64,000 bases of DNA, taken from contig CM040127.1 of assembly GCA_022559845.1 (NCBI GenBank), positions 31,086,708 through 31,150,707 of the forward strand, written 5' to 3'. The translations under genes and the position numbers were made by a program. The stretch is from Amorphophallus konjac (taxonomy: Eukaryota > Streptophyta > Magnoliopsida > Alismatales > Araceae). Of this stretch, positions 35,593 to 47,933 are shown piece after piece. The stretch's first letter is position 1, and each line of letters begins with the position of its first letter. The notes under the pieces were generated by a model. It made no database searches and was not told where the DNA came from. It worked only from the letters and a program-made list of their open reading frames with translations.

Positions 35593-38500
35593 ATGGAGGG
35601 ACGTGGAGGCAGGATCCACAGGTTGCCGGAGGGGTGCGTCTCCCACGTCCTTTCCCTCACCACCCCGCGGGACGTGTGCCGATCGGCCGCCGTGTCGTGG
35701 ACCTTTCGGTCCGCCGCGGAGTCCGACACCGTCTGGGAGCGGCTACTCCCACCGGACTGTGTGGAGATCGTCTCCCGGGCGGCGGCTCCGGTGGAGTACG
35801 CATCCAAGAGGGAGCTCTACTTCCGGCTCTGTGGCTCCATCCTCATCGACGGCGGCAGGAAGGTACCGGGGAAAAACTATATGTAGGCATGCAATATGTA
35901 GTCCCAACTATGCGATTTCTGAATTAGAGTGGGTCGTAGTTTGCTGTGGAATGGGTTGGTTTGGGCATAAAAAACCGTCAACTTTGTGGCTAAATCGAGG
36001 AATCGGAGGCTCTAGATGAGCCCCCCCCCTCGCCTGTTAATGTTTGATCTGGACCATCTGGTGTAGAGATTCTAACGAGTTTGTGTTTTTTGTGGATTTG
36101 TGTGTAGAGTTTCGGTTTGGAGCGCTCAAGCGGTAAGAAATGCTTCATGCTGCCCGCGAGGGAACTCGTGATCATCTGGGGAGATACCCCCGATTACTGG
36201 CAGTGGGTTTCTCGCCCGGAATCTAGGTTTGTCTCTTCTTTTCTTCTGGTACTAACGATTTTGCCGGGTGAACAGAAGATACGAAGCCCTTGACCATTCA
36301 GCTTGGGATGGGTCCAGGGCATGGAAAGCAGATCAGCGGTTTCCGACCAGCCGACAATCTTCCCACTTGTGATAGTGTTGGTATTAATTTGAGGAATTCC
36401 TTATGGGCCACTTTGATAACAGGTTAGGATAAATAATCCGAGGTGGGTCCGGATGAGTTATTTCTTAGGTTTTATCTTTTTCAGTTTGATGACTTATTCT
36501 TACCTTGAGAATAACTCATTCCATGTGAAATGGTAGAATGAATTATTCCTAGAATAAGGGCCTTAATCCTAACCGACCCCGAATAACTTAACCCTGCTAT
36601 CAAACTCGGTTAAGGGTGAGTAGGCGGAATAACTCATCCTATTCTCCCCTTATTCTGTTATCAAAGTGGCCCTATAAGAGTAGCGGAAATCCCTTATTCC
36701 AAATTCTTACTTGCTAGTTCGCCGGTAAAGATAACCATTTGAGACATCATATAAAATGGTGGGAAGCATAAGTATAATAATAACAAAAATAAATTAAGAT
36801 AAACAATAGAGATATCCAACAAAATAAGAAGGCCACAAGAGAGGCACCTAAATATACATAGAAAATCTAAAAGCATATTTTATTTCTATTATCAGAGCTC
36901 TCCGCATGCAAATTTGTTAGTAAGATTTAAGTAGATTTGGTTATTGAAATCGACTGAAAGTTACTGGAGCCTTTGTTTTGTGATTAATGCTAGCATGCTA
37001 TGTTTGCTTAATTAGCTTTCTTACTAATACATAATGACACTATGATGCTTGATTAAAAGCGTAAGTAGGTCATGCAGCACCCCTGATGATTCTGGGTTTT
37101 CAGCAAGTGATTCTTCTGGTAGGTAATTATGTGGTATTATCTTGCTTATCATCTGTGTTTGAATGAACATGATCTTTAGCATATGGATTGATCTCGCTTG
37201 TGAAGTAGCTTAAGTTGCTAATGGGTTGACGTCACCGCTCAATGATACGGACAAGTGATTTTATTTTGAGTGTAGGAAGTACCCTGGGACAAGTTGATGG
37301 ACCTAGCATTATGAAGGAGATCACTGACTCTTTTTCTTCTTGAATAACAGATCTTAAATTCTTCCATTTTTTCTCTCGAAACAGTTCACCCTATAGATTC
37401 TTTTGTGAGCTGAATATTAAAAACTTTCCACATGCATGCACTAACTTGTTTCCAGACTCCCAATTACAATGCATAAGCTCCTTCCACATACCGCCCCCTA
37501 CTTTCATCATTCAGTAGATGTACATGAATGCCTAAGAAGGCTTATACAAAGTAATGCAGAAAACATGTTGTGGCCATAACTTAGATGTCAAGGCGACTCA
37601 AGATGTTCATGGGGAGCCTAAGCACTTAGGCGATAAGGCATCCGCTTAGGCGTTGCCTAGGCGACACTTTAGCATCTATTTAAGAACCCAAAAAACATGT
37701 ATCCAATATACAAATTATGAATAAGATACATGAAAAAATTATAGATTTTAATATTAAAAAGTGAGAGATTGAGGGAGGAGAGAGGGGGAGAGAGAGAGAG
37801 AGGCACACACATAGAGAGAGGGGTGTTAGAAGAATGTGTGGAGTCCGATTTACTTATGACCCGCTCCTCACAAAATCTGATAGTCCAATCATTGTAGGAA
37901 GCAAATAGAATTATAGAAGGGTTTGAACTTGACCGGATATAAAATCAAGCAGTCTGATCATGATCGAATCATAGTTGTCAAGGCGGGCGTCTACAGGCGC
38001 TCTTGAAAGGGCTAGGCACTGCAGCGCCTTGTTGACACTGGAAAAGGCGAGCTGGGCGGTCGCCTAGGCGGGCTAGGCGCCAAGGCTGGCCAACTGTGAC
38101 CCGTCCGAACGGGATCCGACTTGGTTATGTACATTTAACTCTTTCTTTTTTATAATTTTCTTGATGTTATTATATTCTTTTATAATTTTTCTGAATTTTT
38201 TACATTTACTTTTGAATCTTTTGCATTTACTTCTGAGTTTTTTGATATAATTTAGTTTTCTATAATTGTCACATAATTTAATTACAACAATTTCTTCATG
38301 TAATTTATTTTTTGTATTTTTCACATTTTTTATTCTTGTTTTATATATTGGAGGATATATATTTTAGATTTTTTAATTAGTGACCGAAGTGTCGCCTAGG
38401 CGACGTCTAAGCGGACGCCTTGTCGCCTAAGCGCTTAGGGACCCTGTGAACGCCTTGGGTCGCCTTGTCCCCTTGACAACTATGGATCGAATGTAGATCG

Positions 38501-41500
38501 AATGGTGGATTCATTCAAGATTGAATATAAACCATGACCCGATCATATAATCGGGGACACAACACATGTACCATCTATTACAAATAACAAGAATAGAATA
38601 TTCAAATTTTCTCCTACAAGTGTGCATATCTTTCGATCAAATCTATTAAATAAAACTCATAATATCACAACGGATATTGTAGAGGTCGAAAATATTTTTT
38701 TGACAGTTAATCAAAGATGTTCAGATTCTATGTCAATATAAATTAGCACCGACTACAATCGATAGGGAAAAGCTCAACACACGAATCCTAAATCATCTGA
38801 TAAACTAAACATGCATGATTAATAATGTGCATGCTAATTAATTAGCTAAAAAGGTGCATCTTCGTTCAATAAATGAACACCTTAACTTTTCATTTAATTC
38901 CGTGTGTGTAACTGTCTCCTTCCTGGTTCCCTTCTTCACATCTGATAGGGTCTATACAATGATGCTTTGAGAAAAATGCTCCTCTTCCCAATCAGGTAGC
39001 ACCTCTTCCCCCGGTGACCCCTTGAGACCTTCCCCACCCACAAGCACCATGGTTAGCCAAGGTCTCAAAGCTCTCCTAGCTTGTTTTCTTTTATATTTGA
39101 ACCTCCCTGGGGCAGCCTGTACTCCCATGCATGCGTTGATGACTTGGTCTGCCTTCAGTTTAGTAGGCTTAGATCACTAGGGCTATTAACGTCAATGAAT
39201 CATGCCTCCATCACAATTGAGGAGTTGCTCAACATCAGTCATTCCTTGCTGCAGCCTTATATGATCCTTGTCCCTTAGACACCTTCTGAAGGAAATGACC
39301 ACACAGTATCTCCATCCACCTCTAGATCTCCCCCTTTCCTTTGAAGATTTATCACCAATCATGGACTTTGAGGTTGATTTTTTGCCGTCACTGTCAGGCC
39401 AGTGTGTTTAAAAGGGCCCCTTATTGCTCATGGGCAGGACCATGTTGTTTGTATGGACCATTGCTGAAATGCAAGATTTTTATATTTTTTGAAGGAATGA
39501 AAAGTCTCACTGCCTGTTGATCTAGTCCAGTCTTCCAAATCAAACATTTTTTTGGCAAGCAGCAGAGTTTGACTGCGGGAGATTCCTTTGTAATGGCCCA
39601 CTCTGAGACATTAAAAGCAGCACAATGGCTGCAGACACATCCTTTTCACATGCCTTCACACCAAAAGCAAAAGCAGTTGGACCACTTCTAATTGAATACC
39701 CAGCCAGGGTGGCTTTTTTCTACCACCCAGAACTCCTGGCATCACTCCAATCTTCTCCCGATCTCCTGTAATTCCAACTACCTGTGAGAGCTGAGTGGAT
39801 CATGTTAGCGGTAGTTTCTATTGGGCATGTCACCTGCTCTGGACTTGTACGCTACACCATCCTCCTCCATTTCACATCATCCATCAAAGCTCGTCTACCC
39901 AATATGTTTGGTTTCATGGAGGAAAGATTTGCTAACCTTAGCATCGTTATGTGCGATCAATTCACATCAAAGCTCCAAGGAATCATGTACTGCATGTTAG
40001 GGGGCATACTTCAGTTCTACTCAGCACTCCAGAGAATAATGGTTGTCAGTTTTCAGGCTATACTCTTAAATTACATGTGCCAATGTCAATGACTAGCTTA
40101 TCATCTACAGACTTACCTGATCAATTTACTGAACACTCTAAAGTTTGCCATTCAGTCGACGGCAGTTGTGGGTGGTGCCACTTGCAGAAAAATCTGCTTT
40201 GATTTGTCAATAAATGATGCATTCTGTTAGTGGATGTGCATCTGCTTGACGTGAGCTTTTGGACATGCTTCAAATGGTTCCTAAAGTCATATCTCTTATG
40301 TTGCCACTCGAGTAACACGTTTATCAGCTTTTACTTTCATGAAAACCTCTATTTCCATGCTCATGGCCTTTGTGCGTGGAAGATGTGTTTGAGTTCTTAT
40401 TCTAGTTGTAATTTTGTTGAAAAGATGTGCTATATCAAACCGGAGTTGTGATTTCTCAATAAGAATATATACTTTAGATGAGAGGTGAATAAGAAGCAGA
40501 ACAGTTGAGTATAATACGGTAAATACTCTCTTATTCTAACATGGATGAGAATTTGAATATTTGTATTCTTGTGATTTTCTAGCATACAGCTTCAACCCAT
40601 AATCTGATCCAAGTGGGTTCCGTATCCTAACCTACTCCAAGTTACCAAAGCGAAACGTGAAAACTGTTGATTCTGTTACCTAGACTACACTCGCAGAAAG
40701 ATGACAGATACAGATGGAGGATGATTTGTGTACTTTTTTTTTCAATTGTTAATCTGTAATTATTTTTGTTTGATCCTACCTCTTTATCTGTTGAATCAAA
40801 CTCAGCAATCTGATGTGAATTATACTTGGCTGCTCCCTCTGATTTATCATATCTTGAGGTGGTGCATTCTCTCTGATAGAAAATAGTATTGCACGGGTAG
40901 AGATATTCTACTAGATCGAAGCACAGAAATCAACGGAAATTAAGATCAAGAGGATCAAACACAGGTCGAAGCGCGTATTCGCTTTCTTAGAGTCGTTCCG
41001 CCCCTACTCCGGTGCAGATAGGCATCGCGACGGAACTTCCTCCAAGATACGACGACCCAGAACCGGTGGCGACGCGAAGGTGCACTCCAACTCGCGTTGC
41101 CAGGGGCGAACATCACAGAGACCGACGACTCTTGCAAGAGGAAGAAGACGATGGGAGAGAGGAGTTCGTGAGAGATAACTTTCGGGTTAGAGAGAACCGA
41201 AAATCGTGCCTCTCCCAGAAAACGACCCTCGTCATATACCCCCTTGGGAAGCGATCTTAGATCGAGTCACACACAACTGCCCAAGGAAGGGAATCCGAAG
41301 AGACGCGGAGAGAATCTAAGATACGCGTAGTCAAACGGTCACAAAATAAACTAAAAGAAAAATAAAATAATCTAATGAGAATCACACGCACGCACGACAC
41401 GGCCATTCGCGCGTGTGTGAAATAGAGGATATGAGTCAAGGAGTCCATTAGTCCAAACGGGTCAACCTTTATAGTCTCCTCAAATGTATACACAATAAAG

Positions 41501-42463
41501 ACACAAGTCTCAACTAAAAATAAATGAAAATTTTTTTTATTTTTAAATGTGGGACTAAACAATATAAAGAGAGACTCAAATCTTTTAAAATTTAAAACAC
41601 AAATTCCAACACTCTCATCTTCCCAAAATTTCTCCTGTATTCCTTGCAGCCGTGGACTCAACTCACTCTTTCCAACATCTGATCATGGTACTGGGTGTCG
41701 ACAGATACCTGCTGCCTTCTTTCTTTTGCATCTTTAGTGCACATGAAATATGGCAATGACCTGTGTAATTGATTTATGAGGTATGGTGGATCTCTTATGA
41801 GAATGTTTACTTACCGGAAAATTCTTACTATTTTCTCCCAGATTCCCGGAGGTGGCTGAGCTGCTGGCCGTCTGTTGGCTGGAGGTCCGTGGAAAGATCA
41901 ACGGCAGGATGCTGTCAGAGGACACGAATTATGTCGCCTATCTCATCTTTAAACTAGAAGAATCTGGTGGCCTCGACTACCCTCAAGAGGCATCACTGAA
42001 AGTTGGAACTCACACGTCCGGGGCAGTCGCCTGCCTACACCCTGAACACCACCGCGTGCGAAGGTTGGGCGTTCCACATCTCCCTCCTGCACCTCCGCCG
42101 GCCCCTCCCGGGATGCTGCCTCTTCCCTTGCACGGCATGCGCCCACCGCCACTCCCAGACGTGGAGCAGGAGCAGCCTGCACGGGAGCTGCCACGGGCCA
42201 GAGGCGATGGGTGGATGGAGATTAAACTTGGTGAGTTCTACAACGACAAGGGTGACGATGGCGAGGTCGATGTCTCTCAGGGAGGTAACATGTTTAAACT
42301 GGAAACGCGGGCTTATTGTGGAGGGGATCGAAGTGAGGCCCAGGACGTAGGCAAAGTTCTTGTGGAACGTGGTGTGAGGGGGGGGGGGGGGGGGTATCTT
42401 AACCTGAATGTATTGTACAACCATAGCCTTTATTATTTCAAAATCCTTTATCCTCTTGTTTGA
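35593..42463 (+). CDS. F-box/PP2 (PP2-B type) gene, copy 2, C-terminus frameshifted
   Basis: Exons: 35593-35862, 36108-36226, 41842-42463, with the same splice borders as copy 1. The F-box and most of the PP2 domain are conserved (few substitutions, for example MEGRGGRIHRLPEGC at the start). A 2-base deletion near 42270 (copy 1 GTCGAAATGTCT, here GTCGATGTCT) shifts the frame just after DDGEV. The last strands (SLREV...GLIVEGIEVRP) are lost, and the frame reads into an unrelated ~65-residue tail with a poly-Gly stretch from a G-run, ending at 42463. The lost residues are still readable in another frame to 42350. The predicted product is 336 aa. It may be a recent pseudogene or encode an SCF subunit with an altered lectin domain. 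Intron 2 is 5.6 kb. Confidence 0.8.
36405..36672. mobile_element. Tourist-like (PIF/Harbinger) MITE, 268 bp, in PP2-B copy 2 intron 2
   Basis: It has perfect 18-bp terminal inverted repeats, GGGCCACTTTGATAACAG at the left and its complement at the right, and a 3-bp duplication tat on both sides. Unit 1 has the empty site (gaattcctttaagag, near 23340). Internal short repeats with AATAACTCAT are present, and there is no ORF. Confidence 0.85.
37575..37872. mobile_element. Left half of hAT-type MITE, truncated by deletion
   Basis: It matches 24252-24548 of unit 1, then jumps at about ctcaca|aaatctg to sequence matching 27727 of unit 1. The missing right half marks this as a deletion in unit 2 rather than an insertion in unit 1. 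Confidence 0.6.
37970..38484. mobile_element. hAT-type MITE (AGGCG family), 515 bp, in PP2-B copy 2 intron 2
   Basis: It has perfect 14-bp terminal inverted repeats CATAGTTGTCAAGG / CCTTGACAACTATG and an 8-bp target duplication gatcgaat on both sides (37962-37969, 38485-38492). Unit 1 has the single-copy site (gatcgaatgtag, near 27814). Subterminal regions are rich in CCTAGGCG-type motifs, and the core is AT-rich without coding capacity. Confidence 0.9.
40874..41611 (-). mobile_element. Solo LTR, 738 bp, Copia-like, in PP2-B copy 2 intron 2
   Basis: Read on the minus strand it starts TGTTGGAATTTGTG and ends TTTTCTATCA, flanked by a 5-bp duplication ctctc (40869-40873, 41612-41616). Unit 1 has the empty site (cattctctcatcttcc, near 30752). 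The TGTTGGAA start is typical of plant Ty1/Copia LTRs. A 134-codon ORF on the minus strand lies wholly within it and is not a gene. Confidence 0.85.
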
Positions 42464-42877
42464 ACCTTTTGAAACGTGGAAGGAGGCGAGAAGAGAGATT
42501 GGCATAAATAATTAAGATGAATTATTATTTCAATTTTCATATATTTTTATTGGTTCGATTCTTCTGAGACCTAATATCAGTCGGTATTCTTTAACGAGTA
42601 CAATGATCATTTCTTCATTCTTTAATAATTAAAGTTTTGTTTAATGTTTTAGCGACGGTTGTGGTAAACTATTGCTAATGCCACATCCGCTATGGCTATA
42701 GGCCATTGTTATTATATTTTAAAAAATTAAAAAAATCAAATTAAATATTTTATCAAATGCTTTTTATCAGTCAGTATAATAATTTTATAAATAAAATAAT
42801 AAATTATTATTATCTACAACTAAAGTTTATCATTAATATTAAACTATTGGCGATGGAGCAACACAATCATTGCTAAT
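42464..42877. other. 3' flank of PP2-B copy 2, AT-rich
   Basis: No gene. Around 42650-42720 are motifs such as agcgacggttgtgg and attgctaatg, resembling CACTA subterminal repeats. Confidence 0.35.
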
Positions 42878-43172
42878 AAATTTAGGGTTTTTTACATGAA
42901 AATTATTGTTAAAAGTGAATTTGTAAAAAAATTATTCTTAAAAATGCATTAGCATGTATATCACTGAGTTAATTCAAATAGTACATAAATACCATTTAAA
43001 CGTGATTTTCTTGCAAATTGTTGGTAAAAAGAAATGATATGCATGCAAATAATTATGACATTTTTGCACAATTCAGATTACACAGTGATATACCTGCTAA
43101 TGCATTTTTAAGAATAATTTTTTTACAAATTCACTTTTAACAATGGTTTTCATGCAAAAAACCCATAAATTT
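42878..43172. mobile_element. Fold-back element with ~89-bp inverted arms
   Basis: The left arm 42878-42966 and right arm 43083-43172 are near-perfect reverse complements; for example, left aaaagtgaatttgtaaaaaa matches right ttttttacaaattcactttt. They are separated by ~116 bases. Related arm sequence is found at 20125-20325, 33025-33195 and 45590-45900. Confidence 0.75.
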
Positions 43173-43277
43173 ATTGGTGACTAGTAGCGGCGTCTATGCA
43201 TCCATCACATATAATATTAGCGATGGTTGTGTGGTTGTCGCTAATAATATTAGCACTGGTTTAAAGAGCATCGCTAT

Positions 43278-44889
43278 TGTAACGGTCGAGAAATAGTCGT
43301 CTAAATCACAATCTACATATCTAAAGATTTGTTTGATTAGGAAGAGAGCGTCGCGGGAGGAGAATCTGTGATCACAAATGAGAGGTCAGAAGGAGTCATG
43401 GGAGATATCTCAGGGGACAACCCTCCGACGGTCAAGTCAAGTAACTGCGGGGGAAGGAGACGGGCGCTTGAGAAGCGAAGGAGAGGGAGACCAGAGTGAG
43501 AAAGTGAGGGCTTGATGAGTTTAGGTCGCGCATACCTACTGATCGTTGGGCCAGAGTCATATTTATACAGTTGTCGTGGGATCGATCGTTGGGTTGTCAT
43601 AACTAGAGGAGACGTGAGCCATCCCGCTTGCATGCCTAACGGAGTAGGGAGACATGGGAGTTGGCTCATCGTCTCTTTGTTGGAGGGGTAACTCCGACAT
43701 TAATGCATCAGTGCTCGCCGGGGGGGGGGGGGGGGGTGAGACTGCTCTATCAGGGAGAGCGGTGTGGGTGGCATCCTCCTTTTCCGTCGTCTGACTAATG
43801 CGCTTCTCGCCATTAATGTGCTGCCGAGAACGTGCGTCGTGGCCGCTGACGAGGAAGACGCACAAAGGTACAACATCTACTCTGGGCCTAGGCCGGAACA
43901 GAAAGCGTGTTGGGCTGGCGAGCTGGGTGGTGGGCCTGGAGGGCTGGGCCTCCGTAGTGGGCTAAACAGACGGGCCCTAATGGGCAGGCGAGATATGCCC
44001 TCCTCACTTGCCCCCACTCCTGAGTAGCAAGGGCGCTCGACGCTCGGTGTTCAGGAGGACTTTGGGAACCTCATCGCCAGTGATGAGAGAGTGGGCGGTG
44101 TCCGGTCTCTACGCCTGGTGCCATGGCTTATGATCAAGTTCCCACGGACGGCACCAAGAAGTGTAGTGGTTGAGAAATAGTCACTCAAATCACAATCCAC
44201 ATCTCCAAAAAATTGTTTGACTAGAAGAGAGGGCCGCGAGAGGAGGACCTGTATCCACAAATGAGGGGTCATAAGGAGTCCTGAGAGATATCCCACGAGA
44301 GAACTCTCCGATGATCAAGTCACACAACTGTTGGGGAAAGAGATAGGCGCTCGGGGAGCGAAGGAGAGGGAGATTGGAGTGAGAAAGTGAGGGCTTTAGC
44401 CTTGAATGGATTAGGTCCTGCGTACCTCCTAGCCGTTGGCGCATGGTCCTATTTATACCGTTGCCATGAGATTGATCGTTGGGTTGCCGTGGCTAGAGGA
44501 GACGTGAGCTATCCCGCTCGTATGCCTGACGAGGTAGTGAGGCGTGGGTGTTGGCTCGCCGTCTCTTCCCGAGAAGGACAGCTCTGCCGTTAATGTGACA
44601 TGACACGTCAGATGATGTATGAGACTGCTCTGTCATGGAGAGTGGCATGGGTGGTGTCCTCCCTTTCTGTCGTTGAACTGGTGTGCCTCCCACCATTAAT
44701 GTGCTCTCAGGGACGTACGTCGTGGTCGCTGACGGGGAAGGCGCACATGGGTACGGTGTTTATGTTGTGCCTGCATTGGAGCAGGGAGCGTGTTGGGTTG
44801 GCGTGCGAGGTGGCGGGCTCAGAGGGTTGGGCCTCCGCGATGGGCCAAACAAACCGACGCTAATGGGTTGGTGAGACATACTCTCCTCA
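43278..44889 (-). mobile_element. Compact Tat-like LTR retroelement (LTR-155 bp-LTR)
   Basis: Two direct repeats of ~728 bp, 43278-44006 and 44162-44889, each read on the minus strand as TGAGGAG...ACA, flank only 155 bases. At the interior's 5' end (minus strand) is GGTGCCGTCCGTGGGAACTT, the primer-binding-site region typical of plant Tat/Ogre-type Gypsy elements. At its other end is a purine-rich AGGAGTGGGGGCAAG next to the LTR. There is no coding sequence, so replication would need enzymes in trans. A clean 5-bp target duplication was not found. Confidence 0.75.
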
Positions 44890-47800
44890 ATATTCACCAT
44901 ACCTATTAGCGACGACTATATAACCATTGCTAATATGACTAGTGACGACTAAAATTGTAAAACTTGCAAAACAATTCTTGGATTTATTTTTTCAAGATAA
45001 ACTTATTTTGTCATAATAAATGTAAAAAACTATTAATTATTTTTTCATTAATATGTTATAAGTATTGTTAATTATTTATCTTGTTATAAGTATTACTAAT
45101 TTGACGTGTTATAACTATTTTATATTATCATGGGTATTAATAATTATTTCTTATGTTATCTCAAACTTACATTACAACAATGATTAGGTCCCTCCTTATA
45201 CGAACGATTTTCAAATAATTTCTTGTTCAGACAAACTTTTTATCAACATTATAACAAACGCTAAGCCCTTCATATTTTTTACCCTAATTAATGGTTAAGT
45301 CTCACATCATACCAATGATTATATTAAGTATTTCATAGAATTATCATTGTTGTATTTATTAGATAATCAATAGAATAATATAAACTCTAACAAAATAAAA
45401 ATCTTAGATAACATAATATTCCCTGCATACGAGGACTTGTATGGAAAGTAGTATTAGGCAGAAATAGGAGATCGCCTACATATAGACTTATAGTTATATT
45501 AATACATGAATTATTATATATATATATTAGATATTTTTAAAAAATAATCTTATTTTAAGAAATATTTTCTCAAATATGTTTAATCCCAACTTATTTATAA
45601 AATGAGATTTTTATAAATAAATTATTTTTAAACGTAAATATGTAAAAAAATAACTTCTAAAAATATATTAGTATATATACCACTACATAAAATCATATTG
45701 TAAAAATATGTCATTTTTATTTATATACATATCAATTTTTTTACCTAATAATTACAAAAAATAGACTTAAATGACTTTACATAGTATTTATATGTTATTT
45801 GATTTTACATAGTGATATATTTATTAATACAATTTTAAAATTATATTTTATAAATTCACTTATAACAATAATTTTATTTATAAAATTCTATTTACAAAAT
45901 TATGCTTAGTTCTTGCCACGTAAGCCTTTTTTGCCATGTCATCTTATAGGTGGTATGTCACATTAGCATCTATCTCTCTCTCTCTCGCTCTCTCTCTCTC
46001 CGTGCACCCACCCGCTGGCTAGGGCTGTCGATGTCAGAGGGAGATAACCCCCTCTAGCATCATATGGTGGCAACTGGCGCCGTCTCCGATGGTGTCCAAT
46101 GACATCCCCACCAATGTCTGTGATGCTTGTCGACATCCGACACTCTCTCTCTTTCTCTGATCGATCATTGAGGTCGTACGGTGGCATCTGACTCTCTCTC
46201 TCTCTCTCTGATCGATTGTCGACATGGTACGACGACATTTGACGTCGGGTCCACTGGATGGGGGTGCTGGTGTTGGAGAGGAAACTCCCCTTCGAAACAC
46301 ACTCTCTCTCATCTTTCTCTCTCTCTCCACGCCTGTCGACCGATCACACCATCGGTTAACCGATCCCCTCCCTTCTGAAGTGGGCCATCGCTAAGAACCA
46401 GCGGCCGACACGAGATAGTCAGGAACGGGCGATGGAGGTGCACCCAGCTGCCTAGGATCCCAGGGTTCTTATCTTTGATAGTCAATAGGTCCTTGACACG
46501 ACCGTCGAGGCCTTCTTGGAACAGATTTTCTTCTATACACGAGTCACCCCCCCCCCCTTTTGCGGCTGCGGTTGTCGATGTATTAGTGACGGTTTGTAAC
46601 TATCGTTACAAATAATAGTTTTAAATCTAAGGTATAAAATACAATAGTGACTACGGAGAATCGTTGCTATTACTTTTTTCGGACGACATTTCTTCTTGTA
46701 ACCGTCATTAAAAGTATATTATCTAGGCAAATGTTCATCACTAATATTTTTAAAAAATAAAAAGTCTCTATATATTCTTAGCGTCGGAAACCGTCACTAA
46801 TAAGTTAATTACTTCTTATTGTCACGGATAATTTATTAACCACATAAATACGGACCTCATTAATAAGTTATTGGTATCTAGGACATGTCGAGAATATGGT
46901 TGTATTAGCAACAAATTTTTATGTTTATTGTCTTTAAATTACATTAGCGATGGGTAATTTTAGAGCCGTCGCAAATAACTAATCATAGCAATGGCTTTTC
47001 GTGGCCATCGGCAATACCCCGTCAGTAGTACTTGCTCTTATATATATATACGATACTCTTGATCTTATTTTTATATGCGTAAATTCAATACATGTTAGGC
47101 ATTTTTCAAACAAGACTACCGTATTATGCTTCCTATTATCTCTGGGTAGTGGGTACTGCGCAATACGCATAAATATCTTACTACCTTGCTAAGTTACTAT
47201 ATTAATATATTATTATGTTAAAATATTAATGACAATTAGGGAAGGAGGATAAAATGAAATCCCTTAGGCCCAATTTATTAATCGAATTATCGGGTGGATG
47301 TCACATCCGATGAGAGAGAAAGTGACGGGGGCTCACACTCTCCCTCACACAAAATATGTTAACCGAGTCCGGGCACCGTGTTCGACTCTGAACACGGTAT
47401 CCCTGCTCAATTTACAAATTGGCCTTTGGTAAAGCAATGAATTTCTAGTCAACAAAAAAAAATGATAGGAGACAACAAGTAACGGAGAGGGTCTACCAAG
47501 CGGTCTCATTTTCTACTTAAAACATGTATATTATATTTTTTTGTTAAGAAGATGTATACATAATATTGTAGAATTTAATTTTTATAAATGTATAAAGGCA
47601 AGAATTGGTTAGGACATATGAACTATCAATCCCTCCTGGCATTGCTCGATGATGACGGGACACGAAATCGCTACCAAACTTCACTTACAATCCAAGGAAA
47701 GTAGTCAGAGAGGGTAAGTCGACTTCAAAAACCATAGGAAGAAGATGGATGCTAACCATTATGCATCATTAGAATTGGCCATGGCTGGCTTGAGCTTTTC

Positions 47801-47933
47801 CGAGTGATTCTTATGGTTTTTAACGATCTAAGTGAGAGGTTTCACGTCAGTCATGACTTTTATCCGTCAACAAAGACCATGAGAAAAAAATGGTGCCCAG
47901 GAAAATACCTTCCATTATTTTGATGGTTTGAAC
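44890..47933. other. Gene-free AT-rich region with CACTA-like repeats and simple sequence
   Basis: 44905-45020 repeats 32905-33020 (gcgacgactatataaccatt...). 45590-45900 contains fold-back arm sequence. 45970-46350 has CT/TCTC simple repeats. 46570-47010 has many short inverted motifs of the type TTAGCGAYGG / CCGTCACTAA, as in CACTA subterminal regions. No transposase is seen. 47080-47930 shows no recognised feature. Confidence 0.45.

Larger units (their letters stand above)
33030..42432. repeat. Segmental duplication, unit 2 (PP2-B copy 2)
   Basis: Tandem counterpart of 20125-31580, same orientation. It differs by a 3.2 kb deletion in intron 2, two MITEs that unit 1 lacks upstream and in intron 2, a further hAT MITE, a solo LTR and an inverted upstream block. 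Confidence 0.85.

Noticed and set aside
46570..47010. Complete CACTA transposon
   Set aside because: Only subterminal-like TTAGCGAYGG motifs are seen; no CACTA termini, 3-bp duplications or transposase could be located.
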